From Paraflavitalea sp. CAU 1676 (lineage in GTDB: Bacteria; Bacteroidota; Bacteroidia; Chitinophagales; Chitinophagaceae): DNA of 64,000 nt. Each line of letters opens with the position of its first letter. The first letter of the stretch is position 1. The stretch is from the NCBI RefSeq assembly GCF_029223285.1, contig NZ_JARHUJ010000003.1, positions 868,001-932,000 of the forward strand, given 5' to 3'. The position numbers and the translations under genes were made by a program. The notes beneath the pieces were generated by a model. The model was not told where the DNA came from. It ran no database searches and saw nothing but the letters and a program-made list of their open reading frames with translations. This document shows positions 27,393-36,562 of this stretch, piece by piece.

Positions 27393-27836
27393 CTATTCCT
27401 CCGACTTGAGGTACATAACGGGATTAGTTGCCTCAGGACCAGACGCAGCACTGTTTAAGGCCTCCGCCTCCTTTTCAGAGATCTTCACGTTTTTGCGTAC
27501 CAGCTTCAGCTTTTCGAGCTTTCCATTAACCCGCTCCATACGCCACTCTTCGTAACCTGTGGTCGCTTCGCTTTCCTCCTTGGCAACCTCTTTCTTCTTC
27601 GGTGCTGGCTTCTCTTTGCTAGGATTCTGCACCTTACTACCCTCGCCGCTTTTATCCGATTCTGGGTTGAACAGAGTGTCGAGTATTTCAGCGATCTCGT
27701 CAGGTGTGTAGGACTTTTCATCCATGCCTAGCTGCAGCGAAAGATCTTCGCGGAGAATACCCTGCTCTTTGAGGGGCTGGTACTTCTCGATTGCGCTTTT
27801 TTTGCGCAGGTGGTTCATTTTCTTTCCTTGTGACAT
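27393..27836 (-). CDS. Head-region protein of unknown function
   Basis: 147 residues. The N-terminal 70 are helical and the middle is a Lys/Pro/Glu-rich linker (disordered). It sits directly after the portal and before the scaffold cluster, so a head assembly role is plausible. No recognised family. Confidence 0.6.
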   Translation of the reverse strand: MSQGKKMNHLRKKSAIEKYQPLKEQGILREDLSLQLGMDEKSYTPDEIAEILDTLFNPESDKSGEGSKVQNPSKEKPAPKKKEVAKEESEATTGYEEWRMERVNGKLEKLKLVRKNVKISEKEAEALNSAASGPEATNPVMYLKSEE

Positions 27837-27872
27837 TGTTAACTATTTATGTTAAAAAATGAGTGAACGTAG

Positions 27873-29777
27873 TTACACTATCGGGTCAGGTTGTTGTTGA
27901 GGGCCACCTGGTGCAGGCAGCTGCTTTTTTGCAACGATCTTCGGGGCCACCTCGGGCTTAACACCAAACACGAACACTGCTGCATTTTCCTTGGCCTCCG
28001 GATCCATGTTCGGGTCAGCCATCCATGCCTGCAATGCCTGAGTACCGCCGACACCGAGCTTCACTGCCAGGGGCGTATCGTCCTTCAGTCCTACCCCTTC
28101 CTCGACTTTTTTGATGGTATATGTTGTCAGGTCGCTTTTAAGCTCTTCAACCGTGTGGACCAGAATAAAGGCCATGGTTCTCGAAGTGCGCCAATCCAGG
28201 TAATAGGCCTTCCTTACGCGTTCGAATGGCGGGATCGGCCATGTCTCAAGCTCCTCATTTGTATTATGGATATAGGGCTCCACGTCCTTGAGTTTAATCA
28301 AAACGTTTAGCTTGACCTCGTCATTGTAATACTTCGCCTCATAGTACTCGACCAGTAAATCGTTCAGCACTTCCTGACTTACATTTTTCTCACGCGACTC
28401 ACTGTATTTGGTCCAGATCACGTCAGGTCCTTCGATCAAATAGCGCCGGCCGTAGTTGACTGAACTGCCTTTATACGTAGGCATCGACATGTTAAGGCGG
28501 ATGGTGAAGTCCAGTATCATCCTGTGGCGACGCTCTGCCATGTCGCTGAATGGATGAAGGCGATCGGCCTGCGGCTTCAGTTCGTCCATAATCTCGGTCG
28601 CAGTCTTCGCCGCGCCGTCTCCATTGATGGCCATGCCCTGGGATCTTACCCTTGACATCGTGCCCCATATGGTCACGTTCATCACATCCTCGAGCAGCTG
28701 CAGGTCTGAAGTCGCGATCTCGTAGTAATCCTTTGAGGGGGTAATATAGCCAGCGACGTCGGGAGTTACCTTCACATCTTCCTCGCCACCTGTCTTTTTG
28801 GGATAAGGCAAAAGTTTCACATCCGACACCTTAGTCATGGCAGACTTGCCGGTCCCCTTACAGGTCGGGCACTTATCCTCACCCTTCCAGCCGGTTCCGG
28901 AACATTCCCCGCAGTCGTCCGCGTACTCATAGTACTTCGGAAAGCCATGCATGATGTCGTGCGTGATCTTGATGCTGCCCTTCATGCAGAAGTGCTCGGC
29001 AAGTTCCACCGCTTTGTCATAGGGAGAAAGAAAGCCTACGGCAAACTGCGGATCGACTATATCGCTATTTACCAAGGCTGGTACCTCGCCAAAGAAATTC
29101 GGGATGGTGAATTTGTCCAGGATCCGCACTCGATCCTTGTCTGTGCGCTTAACGATGTAATCGTTCGCATCATCTACCAGGCGGTAGATCTGCTCGTCTT
29201 CCTTCAGACCCATTTCGCGCTTCTCTGCAGCGGTGACATTGAACACCACATAATCAAGCTTTTGCCCTTTCGGCAGATAATCGTAAATGCAGGTAATCGA
29301 TTTATAGGTAGGGTAAACGAATGAACGGCCTTGGGTTCTTGCCTGCAGGGCGTTCTGCACCGACATCATCTCCACGAATACCAGGCCATACGGATCGTCT
29401 ACAACGTGCGGGCGCCAGAACATCTCAACCCATTTGCGGATACTGTAGCCGTCCCGAACGTCCATGGCCAATGCAGCTGCGCGCTGATTGAGTTCGTCGG
29501 GAAGGTTAAAGTAGATCGATCCACCTCGTGCCGAAAACACTTTGTCGACGGGTCGATCTATACGGGCAAACAGGTCCTTGTTTGACCTGGTGTACTTTAC
29601 CCGAAGCTTGTGCAATGCCTCCTTTTCATACCCCTCGATTGTTGATAGATGCACCTCAAGGCCTTCGCCATACACGTGCCGCCGCATTGTCTTATTGTAT
29701 GCTTTGCCCTTATTGACGAGGTCCTTATTGGGGTTCCCTACAATAATGTCCTGAATCTGTTGCTGATTGAGTATCAT
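27873..29777 (-). CDS. Portal protein with DnaJ-like zinc motif insert
   Basis: 634 residues, following the large terminase and preceding the head genes, as portals do. Portal-like features include the N-terminal helical domain, a central mixed domain and a C-terminal helical region with Asp/Pro-rich end. Unusually, residues 289-311 carry two CxxCxGxG-type motifs (CGECSGTG and CPTCKGTG, Cys289/292/303/306), the pattern of a DnaJ zinc-binding module. This probably forms a zinc knuckle projecting from the portal ring. Confidence in the portal call is from size and order. Confidence 0.8.
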   Translation of the reverse strand: MILNQQQIQDIIVGNPNKDLVNKGKAYNKTMRRHVYGEGLEVHLSTIEGYEKEALHKLRVKYTRSNKDLFARIDRPVDKVFSARGGSIYFNLPDELNQRAAALAMDVRDGYSIRKWVEMFWRPHVVDDPYGLVFVEMMSVQNALQARTQGRSFVYPTYKSITCIYDYLPKGQKLDYVVFNVTAAEKREMGLKEDEQIYRLVDDANDYIVKRTDKDRVRILDKFTIPNFFGEVPALVNSDIVDPQFAVGFLSPYDKAVELAEHFCMKGSIKITHDIMHGFPKYYEYADDCGECSGTGWKGEDKCPTCKGTGKSAMTKVSDVKLLPYPKKTGGEEDVKVTPDVAGYITPSKDYYEIATSDLQLLEDVMNVTIWGTMSRVRSQGMAINGDGAAKTATEIMDELKPQADRLHPFSDMAERRHRMILDFTIRLNMSMPTYKGSSVNYGRRYLIEGPDVIWTKYSESREKNVSQEVLNDLLVEYYEAKYYNDEVKLNVLIKLKDVEPYIHNTNEELETWPIPPFERVRKAYYLDWRTSRTMAFILVHTVEELKSDLTTYTIKKVEEGVGLKDDTPLAVKLGVGGTQALQAWMADPNMDPEAKENAAVFVFGVKPEVAPKIVAKKQLPAPGGPQQQPDPIV

Positions 29778-29818
29778 TTTTTTAAACTGCCGATACTGAC
29801 ATCGGAAAGATTAAAAGG

Positions 29819-31258
29819 TTAAGCTGCTGTTGAGCCCTTGCGAGGCCTGTAAACTTCGAAATACATGCCCATGATCAACATGTCCATGTAGTCGGGCGAT
29901 CTGCCCAGTAATTCCTTCATATCCTTTTTCTGCAGGATCTTCTTCGGGGCTTCATCCTTGTCGACATCGATCCGCTTTAGTACGCCCAACTCCTCGATAA
30001 TCTTTTGCTTTTGTTCCTCGGTACATATCACCCTTATTTCCCGGTTGTTGATCTTAGCAGCCAAGGTGAAGGCACATTCGCTTTTAAGGTTGCCGTAGTC
30101 CTTGATGTTGATTGCCCGGCTGCCACCGTGAAACTCTTTGATACCAACCAGGTAACTCTCCAGGTAAGCACCGAGGCCGTCACTGTCGACCACCGTCTTG
30201 CTGTGTGGCGTTGCCCTGGCCACCATCACCTTCTTCAGGTCGGTCTCAATCTCCTTCCCCTTGGCCAGCGGTTTGTCAACCGGTATCGTCACTACCATGC
30301 CCGTCCAGGCGCCAATGATGAAGCGATCGCGGCCATGCATGGCTAAGTCGGCGCTGATCCGCTTCTCCCCTTTCGCGATCACGTGCGCGTTTGTGAACAT
30401 GTCGCATATCGCATCAAACTCACACAACGCAGCAGGATCGTCGTCGTAGTCCCAGTTACCGAACAGCAGGCGCTCCTTCTTTACCTTATCATTTAGCGAC
30501 TGCAGTTGCTCCAGGTAAGTGCTTTCGTTGGCCGGGTTGTCCTGAACAAAGGCCTGAATGAACATCCGTTTCGCGGACAGGGTCTTACGCTTCCATGGGG
30601 TGTAGAACTCGTAATAAAGCCAGTTCTTCTTCGGGTTGCAGGTGATGAAGAGTAAAGGCCTCAGTCCATACTTATCGTTAAGGTGCCGGCCTATACGGCT
30701 CTTCAGGACGTCGTACGCACCAAAGTTCACCTCACCAGCTTCTTCGATCCATCCTTGCGTATACTCAAAGGACCCGAAGCGCTCGTACATTTTATCCGTA
30801 GGCAAAAACCGTAACGCAATGAAGTCAATTCGGCTGCCGTTGGAAAACTCCAGATAGTGGTCCTTTTCCCGATACTCAACCCAGTCAACATCTTCTGGAG
30901 GGCTGCCCTTGGCACCTGCGACGTAGTGTACACCATAGGTCTTAAATACCTTCTGGAAGGTCGAGAGCGTCGCGTTTCGCAGATCCGTGAGCTTATCCCG
31001 GCCGACAAAGTACCTGGTGCCTGGATAAAGCAGCGCCATGAACGTGAAGTACGTGGCACCCGTCCAACTCTTCGCACCACCTGCCGCGCCTCCATACAGT
31101 ATCTCCCGAACATCGCCTGAAAGGAGAGCTTTGAAGGCCTCCTGCTGCTTCACGTTGTTACCCCGCTCCGTGATCGTTATAAAGTCAAAGTCACCCCGTT
31201 TAAAGAGCTCCTTATTTAGTTCAATCAACGGTATGTTAAGCAGGTCGAGGCCATTCAT
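29819..31258 (-). CDS. terL: Terminase large subunit
   Basis: 479 residues. The ATPase domain has a Walker A-like loop YGGAAGGAKSW (Lys63) and an acidic Walker B region; the C-terminal half is the RNase H-like nuclease with acidic residues such as the D-S-D-G segment. It packages DNA through the portal. Its start overlaps the small terminase stop by four bases (ATGA). Confidence 0.92.
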   Translation of the reverse strand: MNGLDLLNIPLIELNKELFKRGDFDFITITERGNNVKQQEAFKALLSGDVREILYGGAAGGAKSWTGATYFTFMALLYPGTRYFVGRDKLTDLRNATLSTFQKVFKTYGVHYVAGAKGSPPEDVDWVEYREKDHYLEFSNGSRIDFIALRFLPTDKMYERFGSFEYTQGWIEEAGEVNFGAYDVLKSRIGRHLNDKYGLRPLLFITCNPKKNWLYYEFYTPWKRKTLSAKRMFIQAFVQDNPANESTYLEQLQSLNDKVKKERLLFGNWDYDDDPAALCEFDAICDMFTNAHVIAKGEKRISADLAMHGRDRFIIGAWTGMVVTIPVDKPLAKGKEIETDLKKVMVARATPHSKTVVDSDGLGAYLESYLVGIKEFHGGSRAINIKDYGNLKSECAFTLAAKINNREIRVICTEEQKQKIIEELGVLKRIDVDKDEAPKKILQKKDMKELLGRSPDYMDMLIMGMYFEVYRPRKGSTAA

Positions 31259-31878
31259 CCGGCCGATTTTTGCTTCATAGCCTGCAAGGCCTTCAAATCC
31301 GTATCACTCAAAGAACTTAAGTTGATATTGTTCACTGGTGCCGGCGCCGGCTTCTTTATTCCAAAGTGGTCAGCCAACAGGCCCAATGCCTGCAACTTCG
31401 ACCAGAGCTTCACCTTCGTAGTTGATGTACCAACCATCTTCGGGCCCTTCGGAGCCTTTGGTCCTGCAGGAACAGGTGGTGCCGCGCCGTCTTCGTCTCC
31501 TTCCTCCAGATCAATGTCGTCGTCCCCCATGCTTACATCCTCATCAACTTCAATGTGTGATATAACGGCGGCAGTATCGTCGTCAAGCTCGGTTATTGGC
31601 TTCAGCCGGCCCTCTTCATCGAACAGCCGGCGCGGATCCGAGTAAGCCACACGCGCGATCTCCAGGAGCGTCCGCTCCATGCTGATATCGAGCTTTGCGG
31701 CTACCTTTTCCTTTTTCTTAGACAGGTAAGCCTGAATATTGACTTTTGTTAACAAACGAGAAGCGATGGAAGCGGCGGTCTTTTTGGAATAGCCGGCAGC
31801 AACTGCCGCACGGGAAGCGTTGAAGTCAACGAGGTACTCGTTGCAAAAGTGTATTTGCTGATCTGATAGTGAAGTCAC
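31255..31878 (-). CDS. terS: Terminase small subunit
   Basis: 207 residues. The N-terminal 60 match Terminase_2 small subunits (SDQQIHFCNEYLVDFNASRAA and then AGYSKKTA), a DNA-recognition helix-turn-helix. A long acidic and Pro-rich linker (about 110-155) separates the core from the C-terminal terminase-binding part. It is the first gene of the late operon, with a good promoter upstream at 31910-31917. Confidence 0.9.
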   Translation of the reverse strand: MTSLSDQQIHFCNEYLVDFNASRAAVAAGYSKKTAASIASRLLTKVNIQAYLSKKKEKVAAKLDISMERTLLEIARVAYSDPRRLFDEEGRLKPITELDDDTAAVISHIEVDEDVSMGDDDIDLEEGDEDGAAPPVPAGPKAPKGPKMVGTSTTKVKLWSKLQALGLLADHFGIKKPAPAPVNNINLSSLSDTDLKALQAMKQKSAG

Positions 31879-31909
31879 GCTGGAAACTATTTATGTTTCA
31901 AAGCTTGTT

Positions 31910-31917
31910 CAAAGGTA
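31910..31917 (-). promoter_or_regulatory. Late promoter -7 element upstream of terS
   Basis: On the minus strand this reads TACCTTTG, a perfect match to the Bacteroidota TAnnTTTG element, about 32 bp before the terS start. The -33 TTG is not well placed, so a phage activator may be needed. Confidence 0.5.
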
Positions 31918-31981
31918 GGGAGTTAGTTCACAACTTTCAGTTTTTTGTGAAACATTATTCTTATCGGTTATGTATGAGCAC

Positions 31982-32007
31982 AAAAAAGCCCGGCGTTAAT
32001 CCGGGCC
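31982..32007 (-). terminator. Rho-independent terminator after the RNA ligase gene
   Basis: Stem GCCCGG (31988-31993) / CCGGGC (32001-32006) with a 7-nt loop, followed on the minus strand by a T run. It separates the early/middle transcript from the late operon. Confidence 0.8.
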
Positions 32008-32017
32008 AAAACTTCAT

Positions 32018-32737
32018 TTAAAAATAGACGTTGTATATCGGCTTATCGGTGCCGTTCTTTTCCGGTAGATAATTTCCATCCTGTTTGAAGTGGTGCACGA
32101 ACTTGGTAAGGAAATCGACCTTCCCGCGGCGCTCCACTCTCCAGATGGCACCTTCGACAGGATCAAGCGCACCATGACCGGAAACCTTTATCGCTTCACA
32201 GGCCGCTTCTATTGAATATGCCGGCCCGTAGCTGAGCAATTTTGGAACCGTGAAGTCGAACCCTTTTACCCTGCTCTCAAATTCCATATACGGCAACCGC
32301 ACCTTGTTCTTGAAGACGTCGAACGGAACAAACGGTTCATGCGGCAGATCGTACCTGGTGCCATGAGCCTGAACGAGCCACTCTCCGCAAATCCGCTCAT
32401 TATCACCCAATAACCGGTCGAATCGTTCGATGTTGGCCTTTACCCACTGCGAAAACATAATATGCTGCTCATATGGCGAGCTTAGAGCCGGATATCCCGC
32501 GCGCGTTAATGCTTGAATGGCCCCGTCCTTTACACGCGCCACACAAACATTGCTGCCGTCGAGCTTCTCCTGGACGATCACGACATCATGCCGATCGCGG
32601 GTCTTTTCAGTTGCTATGCGTGCCTGCCCATGCTCGCAGTGGTGATCACCGGAGCCAAGCCGGCTGCCAGGCAGGTGAGGTATCGATCCATATGCCTTAT
32701 ATCCCAAAGGCTTCTCAAACTTGACCTTTTCGTTCAT
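32018..32737 (-). CDS. RNA ligase family protein
   Basis: 239 residues. It has the nucleotidyltransferase lysine motif EKLDGSN (Lys58), a GEWL motif and a downstream EGAIWRVERRGKVDFLTKF segment, the motif series of Rnl-type RNA ligases. The N-terminal YGSIPHLPGSR with HHCEHGQ resembles a phage RNA-ligase subfamily. Such enzymes seal nicked RNA and can repair tRNAs cut by host anticodon nucleases. The phage also carries tRNA-like genes. It is the last gene before the late terminator. Confidence 0.75.
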   Translation of the reverse strand: MNEKVKFEKPLGYKAYGSIPHLPGSRLGSGDHHCEHGQARIATEKTRDRHDVVIVQEKLDGSNVCVARVKDGAIQALTRAGYPALSSPYEQHIMFSQWVKANIERFDRLLGDNERICGEWLVQAHGTRYDLPHEPFVPFDVFKNKVRLPYMEFESRVKGFDFTVPKLLSYGPAYSIEAACEAIKVSGHGALDPVEGAIWRVERRGKVDFLTKFVHHFKQDGNYLPEKNGTDKPIYNVYF

Positions 32738-32754
32738 GGTGCTAATTTAAAGGT

Positions 32755-33366
32755 TTAGTTAATCGGTCGCTTTGGCTCCCACCTGATTAGTAGCTCGACC
32801 TTACCGTCGTACCGGTACCGGTCGGCGTCGATCTCGCGCACCGTTTTGATCTCGATGTCGACGTTCTCCTCCAGCAGGATCGTAAACCAGCCCTCCCCTA
32901 GTTTCTCGATGTGGTGCGACCTGGTGCGCAGGCCTGCCTCATTTAAAGCCTTAAGAAGGGGTACAGCTGCTTTATTGGCCACGAACTCGCCATCGCCGAA
33001 ATTGACGATTTCATAGTCCTCTGTGAGCTCGTGGTGGTGGTTGCAGTACTTATACTGATCGGAAGGGGCTGGCTCCGACTTCACTGGGATAGTAGACGAT
33101 TGCGGGTTACCTGAAATGCCCACAGTTATCGAATCGGGGTTGTACACTGCTACCACCTTAGGGCCTGCATCGAAATCATGGCGATAATACCACTTGTTGG
33201 TCCCGCGGTCGTTCGTGATCAGGACCTGTTCGTCGCGGCCCTCGTCCTTAAAATCGATCACTGAGTAGGGTTTACCAACTGTAAGGGACGGCGCTGGGCC
33301 CGATCGCTGCTTTCTCCGGTATACCACAAAAACAGTCTCTTTTCCATCTGTATTTACTGTATCCAT
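32755..33366 (-). CDS. Hypothetical phage protein
   Basis: 203 residues, mixed alpha/beta, with a C-terminal segment (FGDGEFVANKAAVPLLKALN) that looks like a small alpha/beta domain. Not recognised; part of the accessory run between the terminase operon and the replication genes. Confidence 0.6.
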   Translation of the reverse strand: MDTVNTDGKETVFVVYRRKQRSGPAPSLTVGKPYSVIDFKDEGRDEQVLITNDRGTNKWYYRHDFDAGPKVVAVYNPDSITVGISGNPQSSTIPVKSEPAPSDQYKYCNHHHELTEDYEIVNFGDGEFVANKAAVPLLKALNEAGLRTRSHHIEKLGEGWFTILLEENVDIEIKTVREIDADRYRYDGKVELLIRWEPKRPIN

Positions 33367-33405
33367 AGTGGTTATATTAGTCGCTGAATTGACTGGTTTG
33401 TTACG

Positions 33406-33717
33406 TTAATTATCCTCCGGATCGATGGCCTCATACCGGTCGAAGTACTCCTCGTTACTCTCGTAGGGGTCGGTGTCTTCGTCCCAGTTGTCTGCCTGTT
33501 CGATCTCATCCCAGCAGTCGTCGCAGTAGCCAGGATGCACAAAGTCGAAATTGGCCGTGCCTGAGCAATACAGCCCACAGGAGAGGCAAAAGCTGCCATC
33601 TTCCTTCAGGCAATCTGGGCAAAGTGTCGTCGTCGAGTCATCGAAGTACGTGCAGGTCATCAGACCTTCACTGCGTTTGCCGCAGTTGTCGCAGGTACCT
33701 GGTTTATTGAGGCACAT
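33406..33717 (-). CDS. Cys-rich zinc-ribbon-like protein
   Basis: 103 residues with multiple CxxC pairs (CDNCGK, CPDCLK, CLSCGL, CDDCW), enough for two zinc sites, and an acidic C-terminal tail. Such small zinc proteins in phages bind nucleic acid or host proteins. The target is unknown. Confidence 0.65.
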   Translation of the reverse strand: MCLNKPGTCDNCGKRSEGLMTCTYFDDSTTTLCPDCLKEDGSFCLSCGLYCSGTANFDFVHPGYCDDCWDEIEQADNWDEDTDPYESNEEYFDRYEAIDPEDN

Positions 33718-33720
33718 TGC

Positions 33721-33945
33721 TTACCGATTTAGTCGTTGTTCAGCCTCGGGCTTGTGTTTCCTGATCAGCTTGAATAGCGGTTCAAAATGCTCTGGCAGGA
33801 TGCTTATACAACCATTCTCGCCCTGGTCGAGGCATATGGATCCATTGTAGTATTCGACACGAATGGGCCGTTCGCAGCGCTGATCTCCACCGAAAGGGTC
33901 GCCCTGCTCATAGGTGAAATTTGGGACAGTTAAAAGCTGTTTCAT
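33721..33945 (-). CDS. Hypothetical small phage protein
   Basis: 74 residues, compact mixed alpha/beta. It fits between its neighbours with 2-3 bp spacing, so it is co-transcribed. Not recognised. Confidence 0.6.
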   Translation of the reverse strand: MKQLLTVPNFTYEQGDPFGGDQRCERPIRVEYYNGSICLDQGENGCISILPEHFEPLFKLIRKHKPEAEQRLNR

Positions 33946-33947
33946 TG

Positions 33948-34289
33948 TTATACATTTTGGGTTGATATTTTGGACATATTTTCGGGCGGATTATTGGGCT
34001 GCTTTTCCTGAAAGATGTGAACGGTGACCGGACCGTCACGCATGTTGCCGGTTATTGCTCCGTGTACCGTCAATTCGTCGGCGCGGGTGAAATTCTTCCA
34101 CTTTTGGGGCAGATCATAGTTGCCATATTCCCCCTTAACCACAGGCGTCGGATCCATGGCGCTGGTAGATCCGTAATCGTATCCATTTTGCTTCAACCAA
34201 GCCTGCGCGGCGTACATGCTTTTAAATGTGCCAGGAACAAGAAACTCTTTCGAAATGGCCACGATGCGGCCCTTTATTTTGTTGCTCAT
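33948..34289 (-). CDS. Hypothetical phage protein
   Basis: 113 residues. The C-terminus (NNPPENMSKISTQNV) is polar and probably disordered. The start overlaps the upstream stop by four bases. Not recognised. Confidence 0.6.
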   Translation of the reverse strand: MSNKIKGRIVAISKEFLVPGTFKSMYAAQAWLKQNGYDYGSTSAMDPTPVVKGEYGNYDLPQKWKNFTRADELTVHGAITGNMRDGPVTVHIFQEKQPNNPPENMSKISTQNV

Positions 34290-34870
34290 GCAGATACCTC
34301 CTCATCCAGCTCGGCTGGTTTACCGGCATATTCAATTTGATCATTCCAACAAATTATTTGGCCGTGAAACTCCATTTCCTTGGCTTTTGGATGGATGGCG
34401 AACCAGGCTATGAAGTCTTCGATCAATAGGCCGTCGTTGGAGGCGACGGGAGCAATAACCTTATTGTCGGTATGAAAGGGGCCAATATTCCACCCCGCAA
34501 CAAATAGATGACCTTCCAAAATCACAAACTCCCAAACCTTCTTCACATCCACCTGCGCGAACTCTATCTGCTTACTTGCATAAGGCCTTCCGGACCATAC
34601 ACGAAGGCTGACCTGGTCACCTACCTTGAATCGGGTACCTGTTCGGATAGTATGGCCTTTGCTCAATTCTGATTTGTACTCCCTGAATGTATCTTCATAA
34701 TACATAGGATGAGAATCAGGGACTAATTGCCGCATTATTTCACAAATCTTGCTTCTTTGATATAACCTTTGGGCGTATAGGTTTAACAACACTTTCTCTA
34801 CGAATTCAGTCGGTTGGCCTGCTTTCGGATGTCCAGTCGGGTATTGCCGGGAAAATGTGAGTACTTTCAT
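34286..34870 (-). CDS. ASCH/PUA-like phage protein
   Basis: 194 residues. The segment GTRFKVGDQVSLRVWSGRP followed by a K-Q-I-x-x-A strand is the pattern of ASCH/PUA-like RNA-binding folds used by phages. The specific target is unknown. Overlaps both neighbours by four bases. Confidence 0.55.
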   Translation of the reverse strand: MKVLTFSRQYPTGHPKAGQPTEFVEKVLLNLYAQRLYQRSKICEIMRQLVPDSHPMYYEDTFREYKSELSKGHTIRTGTRFKVGDQVSLRVWSGRPYASKQIEFAQVDVKKVWEFVILEGHLFVAGWNIGPFHTDNKVIAPVASNDGLLIEDFIAWFAIHPKAKEMEFHGQIICWNDQIEYAGKPAELDEEVSA

Positions 34871-35334
34871 TGTTTTATTAATTCAGGTTGATCGTAAATG
34901 TTACCGAGTACACGGAGCGAGTCGTAGTAATCGCCGTCCTTGCGGTCAACGCTTGAGCCGTGGATGTTCCACATTTGGTTATTCTGCCATGCGGGATATA
35001 GATAAAATCGAGGCGTACTCTCTCCGCTCCATTTGATAACGAAGGTTGCCCTGCTACCCTGGCTGAAGGCTTCCACAACATCACCCTCGAATAGCTTCAC
35101 CTCCAGATCGACCTTGTGCTGGGTTGTTCCAATGAAGCCCTTCACACCGATATACTGACCGACAGTTTTCGGATCGATCTCGTAGGCCCGGCATTCCAAC
35201 TTATGGTCACTCGTGCCAGGTGTCCAGCTCGTAGCCAGGTCGATGTAATTAAGGATGTAGTCGCCGTCGATCAGCGAGCCCATCACCCATTCGCCGTTGT
35301 CCTTGCGCTTTGCGCGATAGATATGTTGCCTCAT
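34867..35334 (-). CDS. YopX family protein
   Basis: 155 residues. Beginning IYRAKRKDNGEWV, containing DPKTVGQYIG and GDVVEAF, and ending VLGNIYDQPEL, it matches the YopX family common in Firmicutes and Bacteroidota phages. Function is unknown. Part of the middle gene run. Confidence 0.85.
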   Translation of the reverse strand: MRQHIYRAKRKDNGEWVMGSLIDGDYILNYIDLATSWTPGTSDHKLECRAYEIDPKTVGQYIGVKGFIGTTQHKVDLEVKLFEGDVVEAFSQGSRATFVIKWSGESTPRFYLYPAWQNNQMWNIHGSSVDRKDGDYYDSLRVLGNIYDQPELIKQ

Positions 35335-35747
35335 GCTTCCAACCTTTTATTGACCTCTTCGGCCGTAATCACCTTCTTTTCCAGCAGGTAAATGAGCATC
35401 GTTGCCCGGACCTGTGCTTCGGTCTGACCTGAGAAATATTTCTTAGCGACTACCGGCTTTTCGTGGGCCCATGTCGTGTGGATGCCCGCCAACCAAGTGA
35501 TGTCTGTACAATACTTCGTTGAATCGACAAAACACTCCTCGTCTTTGTACTGGAACTTGCCGGGTAGCATTGCGCCAAGTTCTGCGACGGTGAAAGAACT
35601 TGCTGGATCAACGGGGTCCCAGTTATTGTAATCGTCGGGTTTGAGCTCACCGGTTTTTGACCAAAGGAAATAACCACATTGCATTACCCCCAGTTCCTTC
35701 AGGCGCTTTGCCTGCTCCAGGGTACAGACTTGGTTTTCTATTTTCAT
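35331..35747 (-). CDS. Conserved Bacteroidota phage protein
   Basis: 138 residues; starts with CTLEQAKRLKELGV and ends with AEEVNKRLEA, a pattern shared by many Bacteroidota phage proteins of unknown function. Overlaps both neighbours by four bases. Confidence 0.7.
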   Translation of the reverse strand: MKIENQVCTLEQAKRLKELGVMQCGYFLWSKTGELKPDDYNNWDPVDPASSFTVAELGAMLPGKFQYKDEECFVDSTKYCTDITWLAGIHTTWAHEKPVVAKKYFSGQTEAQVRATMLIYLLEKKVITAEEVNKRLEA

Positions 35748-36007
35748 GCTTCTGACTTGTATTTTAAATCGTTACGGTATCTGAAATAAATTCGTTGACC
35801 TTTGTAGTTGCCATCTACCCAAATTGGCTCATTGCGGCGCTCTACGAGATCCCACTCGTACAGGTGAGAGAATAAGGCGTACATGTCGCCGGTCGGCATA
35901 AACCACTCTCCTTCCGGCTGGGTTGACAATTGTTCATGGTAGTGATCGGCGTCAAGTCCGGGGCGATCCTCTTCCATCTTCTTTAATACGGCTTTTAGCT
36001 TGCTCAT
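35744..36007 (-). CDS. Hypothetical phage protein
   Basis: 87 residues from MSKLKAVLKKMEEDRPG at 36007, two bases before the upstream stop; an upstream Met at 36058 would run into that gene. The core (PTGDMYALFSHLYEWDLVERR) is helical and winged-helix-like in spacing, perhaps a small DNA-binding protein. Speculative. Confidence 0.55.
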   Translation of the reverse strand: MSKLKAVLKKMEEDRPGLDADHYHEQLSTQPEGEWFMPTGDMYALFSHLYEWDLVERRNEPIWVDGNYKGQRIYFRYRNDLKYKSEA

Positions 36008-36009
36008 CG

Positions 36010-36339
36010 TTAGAACAGTTTTCTTTGAATGTCTTTGTTGTAGCCGGCGCCCTGGCAAGCCATACCAACATGGTTATGGGAAAAGGTTAGGATCGGATTT
36101 ACGTTGCAGGGTAGACCGACCAGTGTGCACCAGTCGCGGTCTTTATGCTTGCAGCCGACGCAGGCGCCAAGGTTGTCCTTTGCCCACCAGTCAACTCCTT
36201 CTTGCTCCCCGTCCTTGATCAAAAGATCTTTCCACACCTCCCAGCGCTTGCGCCGTTCCTCTACCGGTATTTCGCTCCCATCTCTTCCAAATAGTTGAAA
36301 CCACCGTATTTGCTTTGTCACTGTTATCACCTGGCTCAT
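36010..36339 (-). CDS. Cys-containing phage protein
   Basis: 109 residues with several conserved-looking Cys (GACVGCKHKDRDWCT, LPCNVN, MACQG), suggesting one zinc site. Overlaps the upstream start by one base. Not recognised. Confidence 0.6.
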   Translation of the reverse strand: MSQVITVTKQIRWFQLFGRDGSEIPVEERRKRWEVWKDLLIKDGEQEGVDWWAKDNLGACVGCKHKDRDWCTLVGLPCNVNPILTFSHNHVGMACQGAGYNKDIQRKLF

Positions 36340-36542
36340 TACTTCTTCTTTGGTGATTGCTTATCGTTGGGAACGTATTTGCTGACCGTGTCCTCCCATG
36401 AGGGGTTACTGTACTTCGCTGGTGGTCGCTTGAAGGAGGTTTTCTGCCGGCCTTCGTAAGGGCGCTTCCCGTTACTCCCACGGTTATTGTAGTTTGGCCG
36501 CCACCCTTCGGCGCGCGATCGTGAGTTTAGACTTGTACTCAT
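36339..36542 (-). CDS. Small basic, disordered phage protein
   Basis: 67 residues, rich in Arg, Asn, Ser and Lys, without hydrophobic core; probably disordered and nucleic-acid binding. TAATG overlap with the next gene supports translation. Function unknown. Confidence 0.5.
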   Translation of the reverse strand: MSTSLNSRSRAEGWRPNYNNRGSNGKRPYEGRQKTSFKRPPAKYSNPSWEDTVSKYVPNDKQSPKKK

Positions 36543-36562
36543 TTTGCGTTCAGTTTTGATTT

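Noticed and set aside
33372-33599. Minus-strand ORF overlapping the zinc-ribbon gene
   Set aside because: Basic Thr/Arg-rich translation typical of an out-of-frame shadow; the Cys-rich frame is the real gene.
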